Part shown: one piece after another, positions 47,042 to 55,157 of the stretch
Position numbering within the stretch: position 1 is the first letter of the stretch
Layout: each line of letters begins with the position of its first letter
DNA from: Acanthosoma haemorrhoidale
Lineage: Eukaryota; Arthropoda; Insecta; Hemiptera; Acanthosomatidae
Assembly: GCA_930367205.1 (NCBI GenBank)
Contig: CAKNEZ010000004.1
Location: 35,001-99,000 of the forward strand
Reading direction: 5' to 3'
Length of the DNA stretch: 64,000 nucleotides
Translations under genes and position numbers: made by a program
Notes under the pieces: generated by a model
What the model saw: the letters and a program-made list of their open reading frames with translations, nothing else
The model's database searches: none
Told to the model about the DNA's origin: nothing

Positions 47042-47933
47042 TTTTTTTTTTTTTTTTTTTTTTTTTTTCACCCTACCTGAGGCTGAGCCTCAAACGGGCT
47101 TGCCCCACAAGCCCGTGAAGCGGGATCGTGGGGTTACGTAGCCTGTGGTGCGCGTATTCCGGTGCAATGGGATTGTTGCACCGGTCAGCGCACCTTCGGT
47201 TATTTTGTTTTGTTCCATTTATTCTCAAAAACAAAAAAAAAAAAAACCCTTATACTATATTTACAAATACTAAACTAGCTATATACATTTTTTTTTTTTT
47301 TTTATAGCTAGTTATCCTAATACTATTTACAATTTTGGATCCGTGTTCTACCTATACTTAAAACTATATTTACATGAGGTGTGTATCCTCCATCCCCCTA
47401 TAACTAAACTTATATCTATACCATATACTTCTCAGTCACCTTATATCTATATATACATATTTACAGTGACTCCTCTGGAATCGGCGATACATCGTTGGCT
47501 TCGGGTGAGCCTTCCTGAAGACACGGCTGCTCACCCCGTGCCACCCCCCTGGATATAGTAAAATCCCCGGAGCCTTGAACCCTTTTCCACTCCCCGGGGA
47601 ATCTGCAGAACGCGGTGTATCTTGCTTCGTCATTCACCAGCGACGGCGGGTCGGTCTCGCCCAGGCTGTACTCTCCTATCGTACGGAGCAGCCGTGCTCT
47701 AGCCGGTTCCAGTGCATGACAAGAGAGCACGACGTGCTCCGCAGTATCGCTCTCTCCGCAATGGGGGCAGGACCTGTTTTCTGCCCTCTTGTATTCGTAC
47801 AGCCTGGCACGGAATCCGCCGTATCCTGTGAGCACTTGTGACACCCAGTAATCCGGGGAGACCCAACTTGCCCTCAGCCTGTCCTGGACGGAGGGGAAGT
47901 ACTTCCTCAGGGTGCTCCCCTTGGTCGTGCCTG
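47042..47933 (-). mobile_element. R1-type LINE tail inserted in the Polinton
   Basis: 5'-truncated LINE in minus orientation with a poly-T (antisense poly-A) at 47042-47068, flanked by the duplication tcacgcatc (47033-47041 and 47934-47942). The 3' UTR of about 390 bp has GC-rich inverted repeats (cgggcttgccccacaagcccg-like). It is GC-richer than the host element, underlining a foreign origin. Confidence 0.9.
47461..47933 (-). pseudogene. R1-type LINE ORF2, C-terminal end
   Basis: About 157 codons of the extreme C-terminus of an R1-clade reverse transcriptase protein. It includes VLTGYGGFRARLYEYKRAEN followed by a CCHC zinc motif (CPHCGESDTAEHVVLSC), then a long tail ending at 47461. RT and endonuclease domains are absent because of 5' truncation. 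The open frame extending to 47952 includes bases of the target duplication and Polinton, so the first residues are not LINE-coded. Confidence 0.85.
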
Positions 47934-47972
47934 TCACGCATCTGCCTGTCAAACATACTATATTTTCTTTTT

Positions 47973-48251
47973 TTATTGGGAATCACCATTGTGAGGTGTA
48001 TTAATCACGTTAGTTGTATTATTCATACTAACCCCACCAGAAGCTTTACAAGTTAATTTATGGCGTTCAAAATTAAACTTTCTATTAATTTCTTTGCCAC
48101 ACCCTTGACAATAGAAAAACAACCATTTACATCTGTGTCTTCTATTTGCTATTAATAATCCACATTGATCACATAAATAATTATTTGCGTTGCTTTTACT
48201 ATTTATTTTACTCCTTAACACTAAAAAAAAAATATACAAAGCCAAAACCAA
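47973..48251 (-). CDS. Cys/His zinc-binding protein of the Polinton
   Basis: 92 codons. An N-terminal hydrophobic segment (residues 1-12, ALYIFFLVL) is followed by two zinc-binding patterns: LCDQCGLLIANRRHRC and a C2H2-like YCQGCGKEINRKFNFERH with a further Cys (KLTC). Zinc-finger proteins next to, or fused with, polB are common in Polintons, where a nucleic-acid-binding role is presumed. Here the frame ends before polB, and the R1 LINE lies between them, so it could once have been joined to the 38-codon ORF and polB. The membrane-like start may be an artefact of AT-rich sequence. The true start could be the region near NSKSNANNYLC. Confidence 0.6.
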   Translation of the reverse strand: MVLALYIFFLVLRSKINSKSNANNYLCDQCGLLIANRRHRCKWLFFYCQGCGKEINRKFNFERHKLTCKASGGVSMNNTTNVINTPHNGDSQ

Positions 48252-48457
48252 AATAATAAAAATATAAAAAAATAGCCTTCCTAAATAAAATGCATCAACT
48301 TTTCGAATTTAATGTCATATGCATTTTTCTTTTTGCCGGAGTATTGAAATTTCAGCTCTCCTAAAAACGAGAATAATCGCTTAGCTAATTAAAAAAAAAA
48401 TACTATATTTATTATATATTTAAATATACTATACCTCTATAGCTTGCTAAGTCCTCA

Positions 48458-48664
48458 TCAGTGAACGCATATATATATATATCGTTTTGGTAGGAAGGTT
48501 CGCACTTTTCCTTCTTCATCATCTTCTATTATGGCCTCAATAGATGGGCCATATTCTGTCTCCTTTTTGCTCAGTTTTATTACCTTGTATGTCCGTCCAA
48601 TAGTCAATTCACCAATGTTTTCATATACAGGATTAATTTCATTCAATTTTTTAAGGAGAGACAT
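48458..48664 (-). CDS. small OB-like, possibly ssDNA-binding protein
   Basis: 68 codons, reading LTIGRTYKVIKLSKKETEYG and IIEDDEEGKVRTFLPKRY. The pattern of a short basic beta-rich domain (G..Y.V..L....T.YG..I.A...D.....FLPKR) recurs in small proteins of insect-associated mobile DNA elements and resembles an OB-fold single-stranded DNA-binding protein. That function is inference. It lies upstream of the zinc protein and polB on the same strand, as expected for a replication gene. A TA-repeat (atatatatatat) at its 3' end adds the last residues, so the original C-terminus may be shorter. Confidence 0.5.
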   Translation of the reverse strand: MSLLKKLNEINPVYENIGELTIGRTYKVIKLSKKETEYGPSIEAIIEDDEEGKVRTFLPKRYIYICVH

Positions 48665-48699
48665 CTAAAAATCATATTATTTGCTTAGCTATTTATTTA

Positions 48700-49300
48700 T
48701 TTATTTTTATTATTTTTTTTTTTTTATTTTTTTTTTTTTTCTTAGCTCTCAAACTTATAAAATAGGATGTGGGAAAATTATTTTGGGCTAATGAGTGCCT
48801 TTCACTAAGGGGAGTCCCCCATTTGAAGGATGTATGAGAAGGATATAGGGTTTGGAATGCCTAAAGGAGGCGGGTGGAATCAGGAAAGTAGTGAGAGTCT
48901 ACCGAGGGTGTAATGCTATTTATTGATGCAAGAGAATAATGATACAACAATTCAAAGACTAACTTACTTACAATTGCAGCAAGGAGAACTGAAGCAGCTA
49001 CGAACAATACACTTATATGGTAATACGTCACCAAACGAGGGAATGAGCGCTAGTCAATGAAATCACACATGTATAAGACTAGATAGACCCCAGCTGAGGT
49101 GGGGATTTTGACTATGTTGCAAGGCGCATAGTGCTGGCCTGTCATTAAAGTCTTCTGCGAGGCCGTGTGGGCTAGGATTACTTAGAACACCCTTGATTAG
49201 ATAGTGCATTCAGTAGGGCTAAAAGACCGATGTAATATCTTTCGGTCAAGTTAAAACATTTTACTAGACAAATTTCATTCTGAATGCAAACGACGGTATT
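48700..49300 (-). repeat. poly-T-headed retroposon copy 2 in the intergenic region
   Basis: Poly-T (48716-48740) followed by the same sequence as 7893-8060 up to about 48870. The rest to 49240 is not matched in the window but probably belongs to the same insertion, since it separates the divergent replication and capsid gene blocks of the Polinton. Confidence 0.55.
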
Positions 49301-49307
49301 ATACTTC

Positions 49308-49320
49308 AGTATATATATAA
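49308..49320 (+). promoter_or_regulatory. TATA-like box before the PLA2 gene
   Basis: agtatatatataag lies about 30-40 bases before the ATG at 49348, a position that would give a very short leader. Inferred from sequence only. Confidence 0.4.
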
Positions 49321-49347
49321 GTCTGCTCTTCATTTTCTTAGTACAGT

Positions 49348-50109
49348 ATGATTCGTAAAGCTCACAAAGGAACAGGTCTAGTAAACAGTTTTATAAACAA
49401 GTTGCCTATTGAATTACATCTTCCGGGCTATCAGTATTGTGGTCCTGGTACGGATCTAGAAAAGCGACTAACTAAAGGTGACGGAATAAATTAGCTTGAT
49501 AAAGCCTGTAAAGATCACGATATAGCTTATAGCAAATATAAAGATATGGATAGTCGTAAGGAAGCGGACAAAATCGTAGCTGGTAATGCTTGGAAAAGAG
49601 TTAAGGATTCAGATTCGTCATGGGGAGAAAAAGCCGTGGCTTGGTTAGTTACAAATGCTATGAAAGCGAAAAGAAAAATTGGATCAGGTTTAAAAAAGAA
49701 AAAGAAAAAGATTAGTTTCATTGACTTAGATAAATCGTCAAAGGTAGATGATGTATCATCTATTCTGAAAGCTTCGAAAGTTGCATATAAGAAGGCTAAA
49801 ATGCATCTACGTGGTAAGACGAAACCTTGTCCACCCAGAGTTCTCCCGCTGCCAAAGGAGGGAGGCTTTCTACAATTTCTTATACCGTTGATGGCGGGAC
49901 TTTCCGCTATGGGCTCTTTGACTGGAGGAGCCGCAAGTTTAGAGAAATCGATCAATGAGGCTAAAGAAGCCAAGCTAAAATTGGATGAGCAAAAAAGGCA
50001 TAATTTAGCTATAGAAGGTCAGAAAGTCGGTAACGGACTTTATTTGAAACCCTATAAGAAAGGTTATGGTCTGTTTATAAACCGACAAAAAAGGCCGAGA
50101 AAAATATGA
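49348..50109 (+). pseudogene. phospholipase A2-domain virion protein
   Basis: Opens at ATG 49348 (MIRKAHKGTGLVNSFINKLP). The PLA2-like core has the calcium loop YCGPGTDL (residues 30-37) and the catalytic pair in DKACKDHDIAYSKY (His57, Asp58), as in parvovirus VP1 and several Polinton/adintovirus proteins, where it helps the particle breach membranes. An in-frame TAG at 49492-49494 lies between these motifs, so the domain is broken at one codon. The remainder is open: a poly-lysine segment (SGLKKKKKKISF, a likely nuclear signal), a hydrophobic Gly/Ala stretch (FLIPLMAGLSAMGSLTGGAA, membrane-active in similar virion proteins), and a basic end. It stops at TGA 50107-50109 in the same frame as the protease. 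Confidence 0.85.
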
Positions 50110-50472
50110 CTGCCGAATGAACCATTGACTGATCTCCAATTAAATTATATAGCTAAAGTTTTGAATATTGAAAATTTTTGTGGAGTATTTATGATTGATA
50201 GTTTCCCTAAATATCCAAAAAAGCATGAGAAAGCAATTGTAAATTTGCATACAAGTTCAGAACCTGGTTCTCATTGGGTTTGTTATATAAAGAAAGATAA
50301 TCTTGTGAAATACTTTGATTCGTTTGGTAATTTGAAACCACCACCACAGCTACTTGATTACTTTAAAGGTTTACAAATAACTTACAAAAGACGTCATTAT
50401 CTGAAGTGGAATACTCCGATTTGCGGACATCTCTGCTTAAAGTATTTAGCCGACGTTTCTCATAAATTTTAA
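50110..50472 (+). CDS. adenain-like cysteine protease
   Basis: About 115-120 codons, the size of an adenovirus-type/Ulp1-like maturation protease, which cleaves capsid precursors during assembly. Counting from the TTG at 50125, the catalytic residues fit His50 (SEPGSHWVCYI), Asp65 (VKYFDSFG) and Cys100 (WNTPICGHLCLKYL). It lacks an ATG: coding begins directly after the TGA of the PLA2 gene in the same frame (LPNEPLTDLQLNYIA). Either an ATG was lost or that TGA is itself a mutation in a fused gene. An ATG overlapping the TGA is in another frame and closes after four codons. It sits between the PLA2 and penton genes. Confidence 0.85.
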   Translation: MPNEPLTDLQLNYIAKVLNIENFCGVFMIDSFPKYPKKHEKAIVNLHTSSEPGSHWVCYIKKDNLVKYFDSFGNLKPPPQLLDYFKGLQITYKRRHYLKWNTPICGHLCLKYLADVSHKF

Positions 50473-50484
50473 TCATTCATAATC

Positions 50485-51192
50485 ATGAGCTACACAGTAG
50501 CGCTTACAGGGGATTCTAGCGTTCTTGATGTGAACTTGTTACCTCCGCTAGAATTAGGATCAAGTTATACCGTTGGCTTATTATCTTTTGACACATATAA
50601 TACTATTCCTAATGTAAGGAAGGATGTTAACGATAAGTTTTATTTTGGAAATCTGACGATTCAGATACCTGAGGGATCGTATGATATAAGTGCTCTAAAT
50701 ACTTTTCTTTACGAACAAATTATGCACCAAGACCCGAGATCTGGGTTTGTACTGTGGGGAAATCACAGTACTTTAAATGTGGAACTTAGAACAACTAAAC
50801 CGGTTTACTTCAACTTTCCCTATAAGCCACATGCCATTGGCTTACTATTGGGTTTTAATAGTCCAAATCGTGTGATACATCCAGTGAACTGCTATACTGA
50901 ATCAGATGGAATTGTAAAATTCCTTTCCGTAAACACTATTTCGATACATTGTAACATCGCATCAGGGTCTTACGTAAACGGGGAGCCAGATCATAACATA
51001 CATCAATTCTTTCCGACTGTTGAACAAGGATATAAAATAGTAGAAACCCCGAATCCTGTCATTTACTTTCCTACTAACGTGAGGACTGTTGAAAATATTA
51101 CCATTCGCTTAGTGGATCAGAACGGCGAGCTTTTTGACTTTAGGGGAGAAACTGTTACATTGAGAATACATTTGAAGAAGAATGGGTATTGA
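50485..51192 (+). CDS. penton-like minor capsid protein
   Basis: 235 codons from ATG (MSYTVALTGDSSVLDVNLLP) to TGA, 13 bases after the protease. The sequence pattern is that of the Polinton/adintovirus minor capsid protein, a single jelly-roll that forms the pentameric vertices: an N-terminal strand set (SSYTVGLLSFDTYNTIPN), a middle with AIGLLLGFNSP, and C-terminal strands (ENITIRLVDQNGELFDFRGE, VTLRIHLKK). No stop or shift, so this is one of the best preserved genes of the element. Identification rests on motifs plus the gene order protease-penton-major capsid. Confidence 0.85.
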   Translation: MSYTVALTGDSSVLDVNLLPPLELGSSYTVGLLSFDTYNTIPNVRKDVNDKFYFGNLTIQIPEGSYDISALNTFLYEQIMHQDPRSGFVLWGNHSTLNVELRTTKPVYFNFPYKPHAIGLLLGFNSPNRVIHPVNCYTESDGIVKFLSVNTISIHCNIASGSYVNGEPDHNIHQFFPTVEQGYKIVETPNPVIYFPTNVRTVENITIRLVDQNGELFDFRGETVTLRIHLKKNGY

Positions 51193-51227
51193 TTTTACCA
51201 GAGAGAGTTGTGTGCGAGTTGAAGCCC

Positions 51228-51237
51228 GTTATAAAAG
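51228..51237 (+). promoter_or_regulatory. TATA box for the major capsid gene
   Basis: ttataaaagg lies in the 158-base gap before the major capsid ATG and is the only TATA-like sequence there. Inferred late-type promoter. Confidence 0.5.
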
Positions 51238-51350
51238 GAGATGTCATACTCACTTAAGAATTAGTAAACCAATATCGACGAGACCGTAAACAACTGTCAA
51301 TGCTAACTTTTTAAAACAGCGTAGTTTTCGGTTAAAAATAAGAAAAAAAA

Positions 51351-52555
51351 ATGAACAACATGCTAAATATTACATCAGACGTAAAATTTGAAGAATGTCT
51401 TACACAATTTCGATATCATTCACCTCAAGCGTATGCGGAGAACACCCTTAACAAGTCTGATGAAATCAGAATACCCATCCATCAACAAGATGTTTATACG
51501 ATTCCTTCATTTAGTTTTGTTTATCTGGAAGGACGTATTTCAAAAAAGGATGGTACTGCTGGAACTGCTTCAAAATTGACTAATAACGCTTTTGCGTTTT
51601 TGTTTGATGAGATCAGATATGAATTGAATGGTATTGAAGTTAATAGAGTGAGAAACCCAGAAATAACTACAACGCTTAAAGGCCATGCGTCATTTTCACC
51701 TAATCAAGTCAAAGGTCTAGAAAATGCAGGATGGGTAATCCCAGGTGTAGACAAAACTTTCAATAGATAAAACGGTTTTTTTAGTGTGTGTCTGCCACTG
51801 GATATTCTCTTAGGGATATGTGAGGACTATCGAAAAATTTTAATTAATCTTAAGCAAGAACTCGTTTTGATCAGATTGAGTACTGACTTGAACTGCGTAA
51901 AGGGTGACGATGATGTTGTAATAAAATTAGATAAAGTGATTTGGAGAATGCCTCATGTTCTGATCAAGAACGGCTGAAGTTGTTAAAAATGGTAGATGAA
52001 AACAAGGTCATCTCTATTCCGTTCAGATCATGGGATCTTTACGAATATCCTAATTCACCTGCATCACAACAAGAAAACTAGACTGTAAAAACATCGACAA
52101 ATTTAGAAAAGCCACGCTATGTTATTATCGCATTCCAGACAAATGTACTGAGAAACGCTAGCAATGATAACAGTCAGTTTGATAGTTGCAAATTGAAAAA
52201 TTTGAAACTCTATCTGAATAGCAAGCAATATCCCTATGATGATTTGAATATAGATTTCGAGCTTGGAAAAGTGGCTCTCCTCTACGAAATGTATAAAGAA
52301 TTTCAAACAAGTTATCATGGCAATAGAAATTCTCAACCTCTGCTGTCACGATGTGATTTTGAGCTCATAGCACCTATAGTCGTTATAGATTGTTCTAAAC
52401 AATCTGATGCGATAAAGAGTACGACTATTGATATTCGCGTTCAACTAGAGGTGAGTGAGAACTTCCCTGCTAATACCAAGGCATACTGTCTCATTCTTCA
52501 TGATAAAATAGTAGAATATGAGGTTGGCACAGGTCTCGTTCGCAAAATTTATTGA
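51351..52555 (+). pseudogene. double-jelly-roll major capsid protein, broken
   Basis: About 400 codons for the main shell protein. It starts at MNNMLNITSDVKFEECLTQF, then carries first jelly-roll words (YTIPSFSFVYLEGRI, FDEIRYELNGIEVNRVRNP). After a TAA at 51768-51770 the same frame continues (NGFFSVCLPLDILLGICEDY, VKGDDDVVIKLDKVIWRMPH). A shift near 51960 leads to KVISIPFRSWDLYEYPN, an in-frame TAG lies at 52079-52081, and the second jelly-roll follows (KPRYVIIAFQTNVLRNASND, then LYLNSKQYPYDDLNIDFELG) to the end VEYEVGTGLVRKIY at 52555. Two stops and one shift make it non-functional. Length and order fit Polinton/adintovirus major capsid proteins. Confidence 0.88.
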
Positions 52556-52609
52556 AAAAAAAACCTGCATGTATATAGTTTAAGCGCTGAGTCTTTGTCA
52601 TAATGCTGA

Positions 52610-52861
52610 TCGTAGACCTTTTGATATGATATAAATGAGGCTCCTCGCTTAGAGATAAGCAATCCCCTTCCGTGATTCATTCATGCACGTTCAGTTAGTA
52701 GCTTAGACACTTAAATCTTTTTATTTAAAACTTTTGTTGTAGTGTAAATTAATAAAGTCATTTTTAAAAAAAGTTCAATTGCTTCGCACTTGCTTTAATT
52801 ATATATAACCATTCAGTCGGCTGTAATAATCTCATTTCACCGTAGGAGCGTAAACCGCAAG
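52610..52861 (+). promoter_or_regulatory. leader region of the 224-aa gene with TATA-like sequences
   Basis: Contains gatataaatgagg (about 52626-52640) and attatatataacc (52798-52810), either of which could serve as a TATA box. An aataaa at 52748-52755 could end the capsid transcript. Positional inference only. Confidence 0.35.
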
Positions 52862-53536
52862 ATGCGTTCGGCGGTAATTTATTTTCAGGGCTATCGCACG
52901 GCTTCTGACTCATTAATTGTTAAAGAACTATCTATCATCTCAATCAGCCATGGTTCATCATATCATTGGTTTTTTAAACCACCTCAAGATGTTGAAGAAG
53001 TGAGTCAGTCGAAGACAAATCTTTGGGTAAAAAAGCATATTCATGGATTGGAATGGGACTATGGTTATGTACAATATGAAGATATGAAGTATTTCCTAAT
53101 ATGCATTACAGAAGACTATGATATATTATGGGCAAAAGGAATGGAAAAGTGCAAATTTATAGAAGAACTCATTGATAAATCACTCTATGATCTTCTTGAT
53201 TTCAGTTGTCCAAACTTGAAACAATTAGATAATGACCAGATGACTCGTCATTTTCATTTAAACACTTCCTTTGTTTGCTCATTAAATCTAGCTCATCGTC
53301 TGGCTACATGGGTTGGAAAAAATCCTAAAGCTGTAGATTTGAAAAAAGAAGAGATAAGAAGGCAAACATTTAAAAACATTGGCTTACCTCATCATCTGCT
53401 TTCATATGCTGGATTTATTCGAGGAGTCAAAGATAGAGTTAAGTGCGTATACTGTGGACTGCTATTTGACAGGAAATCAGTAGTCAACCCTCTCAGCTAC
53501 CATAAAAAAAATAGTCCTCAGTGTTTGTGGTTTTAG
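52862..53536 (+). CDS. uncharacterised Polinton accessory protein with BIR-like end
   Basis: 224 intact codons (MRSAVIYFQGYRTASDSLIV). The first ~150 residues (KELSIISISHGSSYHWFFKP, HIHGLEWDYGYVQYEDM, CPNLKQL, then a SLNLAHRLATWVG segment) match a pattern I have seen in uncharacterised arthropod proteins. The alternating beta-alpha arrangement is reminiscent of RNase H/exonuclease folds, but no catalytic set can be assigned. The last ~60 residues look like a reduced BIR domain: GLPHHLLSYAGFIRGVKD, a Cys pair (CVYC) and a later His and Cys (SYHKKNSPQC). BIR domains bind caspases or IAP antagonists, so an anti-apoptotic role is possible. Downstream of the capsid genes, same strand, open throughout. 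Confidence 0.6.
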   Translation: MRSAVIYFQGYRTASDSLIVKELSIISISHGSSYHWFFKPPQDVEEVSQSKTNLWVKKHIHGLEWDYGYVQYEDMKYFLICITEDYDILWAKGMEKCKFIEELIDKSLYDLLDFSCPNLKQLDNDQMTRHFHLNTSFVCSLNLAHRLATWVGKNPKAVDLKKEEIRRQTFKNIGLPHHLLSYAGFIRGVKDRVKCVYCGLLFDRKSVVNPLSYHKKNSPQCLWF

Positions 53537-53581
53537 GAGGAGGGGAATTTATAAATACCTCCTAGTAAACGATGCATTAGT

Positions 53582-53713
53582 ATGATGGATATAATGGAGT
53601 CGGTGATACGTCGTTTGGGAGAGGAAGGTATCGAAACTTTAACTACTGGAGAGGATGAGGAATTTATCCAGAAACGAAGACTCTCATGTCTCAATGAATA
53701 TATTAATTATTAA
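53582..53713 (+). CDS. small acidic ORF
   Basis: 43 codons (MMDIMESVIRRLGEEGIETL, then an acidic TTGEDEEF patch), 45 bases after the previous stop. Not recognised. Its position and charge pattern suggest a small gene rather than chance, but the length gives little support. Confidence 0.3.
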   Translation: MMDIMESVIRRLGEEGIETLTTGEDEEFIQKRRLSCLNEYINY

Positions 53714-53842
53714 CTGTAATATTACATATATAATTTATTTCAAATAAACCATAAAAATTAAAAATTTTTTTTTTATTTACCTTTATTCTCCTTTTTACTT
53801 AGGGAAAAGTTAAAAAAAATAACGTATAGACATAACAATTAT

Positions 53843-54088
53843 TTATTGAATATAGTTCAAATTACAATTTATGTGGCTATTATTACACATTTTCGCGAGT
53901 TCATTTAAATTATTAAATAGGGTATTAGTATTAATATTAAAGTACATTAATGAAGATTCCACAGGTTCTTCACCTTCTTCATGTTTCTTATAGAGTTCAG
54001 CTATCTTGGTTATCAAGACCAGTGAGTCGTTGATTTTCTTAACTTCTCTATAAAGCTTTGTCACATCATTTTTGTTGAAACATGCCAA
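53843..54088 (-). CDS. hypothetical small helical protein
   Basis: 81 codons (MACFNKNDVTKLYREVKKIN), with heptad-like Leu/Ile spacing in residues 8-40 that fits a short coiled coil, and an Asn-rich end (NTNTLFNNLNELAKMCNNSH). Not recognised. It converges with the capsid block and is followed upstream on the same strand by the next two genes, so it may be part of an accessory gene group. Confidence 0.4.
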   Translation of the reverse strand: MACFNKNDVTKLYREVKKINDSLVLITKIAELYKKHEEGEEPVESSLMYFNINTNTLFNNLNELAKMCNNSHINCNLNYIQ

Positions 54089-54096
54089 AGGTGTAT

Positions 54097-54378
54097 TCAG
54101 CTAAAGGGTTGATGGACTCTGGTGGAAAAAATGCAATTTACATTTTTACATCCTAGTCGGTTTTCAACCTCCACTTTCATGGGCCTGCTTTGCAAAAGAG
54201 ACAACATCCTTGGAACTTGGACGACGATGAATTTCCATTCTTCTGTATCCATATACACTGTAGTTTTCTTGTCGATGACAGCGACAGTGGACACCAAATC
54301 ACAAAGACCAACTCAAACTAGTTTGCTACAAGTGATGTGGCACTCAGTCACTAGTACCAATCGTCGTAGACCCTCCAT
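54097..54378 (-). pseudogene. hypothetical protein with one in-frame stop
   Basis: 94 codons from the ATG at 54378 (MEGLRRLVLVTECHITCSKL), broken once by TGA at 54313-54315, then open (VAVIDKKTTVYMDTEEWKFI, MLSLLQSRPMKVEVENRLGC). The even spacing of conserved-looking beta-strand residues suggests a real gene, but I do not recognise it. It begins 174 bases from the end of the BIR gene on the same strand and ends 9 bases before the start of 54088. Confidence 0.4.
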
Positions 54379-54551
54379 CTTGCTAGGCTTCAACGAGACT
54401 AAAAGATTTAACAGAGAGGTGGGGATAGATGAAGTTTTTCTATTTTTTTTACTAGTTGATTTATCTCGTTTTTTTTTTTATTTTATATAAAACTATTTGG
54501 GCCTTTAAATGTGCAAGTTCTTGAATAAAACCTGTAAACCTCTAACGCATG

Positions 54552-54864
54552 TTAGCTGTTTTCATGTTCTTTTTTATTATCAACTTCATCTATTAGTAAT
54601 AATAGTAGCTTCTCTAGTTGTTCCAAGTACTCAATAAACGGACAATATTTAGCCCATTTCTTGTGATTTACAAAAGGATCATCATGTACCAACCATTCGT
54701 GTAATATTACTCCACAAAAAGGACACCTTGTTAAGTCTGAATTTTTTTAAATAATAAAATCCTGCTGATGCAAGCTTGACGGCACTCACCGGTGAAGACC
54801 ATCCAACAAATGTAGACAGACGATCATTCTCATACCTCAGACTCCAACCTAAGCGCTTACTCAT
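54552..54864 (-). pseudogene. BIR-domain (IAP-type) protein
   Basis: A single BIR repeat, the zinc-binding fold of inhibitor-of-apoptosis proteins. From the ATG at 54864 it reads ENDRLSTFVGWSSPVSAVKL and ASAGFYYLKK. After a one-base shift in an A-run near 54743 it continues LTRCPFCGVILHEWLVHDDP and NHKKWAKYCPF, giving the CxxC, His and Cys zinc ligands and the LA.AGFYY core. A leucine-rich tail ends at 54552 (LEQLEKLLLLLIDEV). Total about 104 codons with no RING finger. BIR proteins are widespread in insect large DNA viruses as caspase blockers; here such a role is inferred. One frameshift makes this copy inactive unless it is a sequencing error. Confidence 0.85.
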
Positions 54865-55027
54865 CTTGAACTAATTGAAAGAACAGACGCACTGAGATCA
54901 AAGACACATTTTACCCCCACCCACATTAATACCATACTTCAACTGACCCATGCTAAAGCCGCGCTTGGGTGGGGAACCATAAATGGGACACATCAATGGA
55001 CTAGACCACTACGTCACAGGAGAACTA

Positions 55028-55100
55028 GGTCTTATCGCTGAATGCCCTTACTTCACTGGGAAACTATGAATGGTCTTATCGCTGAATAGCCTTACGTCAC
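55028..55100 (+). repeat. short direct repeat near the element's right end
   Basis: ggtcttatcgctgaat followed by a gcccttac-like end occurs twice, 44 bases apart (55028 and 55072). Terminal regions of Polinton-like elements often carry such repeats, but no counterpart at the left end is available to test this. Confidence 0.5.
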
Positions 55101-55136
55101 AAGGGCAAGCCCTCCAGCTGCTCGTCACCGGGGCAT

Positions 55137-55157
55137 AGTGAGTCACAGTGACTCACT
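55137..55157. repeat. 21-bp palindrome
   Basis: agtgagtcac-a-gtgactcact, with 10-base arms around one central base. It is a candidate for the outer part of the Polinton terminal repeat or a protein-binding site (it contains two tgactca-type AP-1-like cores). Confidence 0.6.

Larger units (their letters stand above)
36958..55157. mobile_element. Polinton/adintovirus-like element, left-truncated and nested
   Basis: A large DNA transposon or endogenised virus relic defined by its gene set: protein-primed polB, C2H2-like zinc protein, OB-like protein, PLA2-domain protein, adenain-like protease, penton-like and double-jelly-roll capsid proteins, and BIR genes. Without the nested gypsy (7.7 kb) and R1 (0.9 kb) insertions, about 9.6 kb remains. 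The left end is cut inside polB, so the polymerase C-terminus is lost, and no integrase or packaging ATPase is seen. They may have lain in the missing part. The right end is set at a palindrome (55137-55157) and is uncertain, as no terminal repeat pair can be matched. Confidence 0.85.

Noticed and set aside
49527..49973. 148-codon minus-strand frame opposite the PLA2 gene
   Set aside because: Antisense of a stronger plus-strand coding frame with recognisable motifs.
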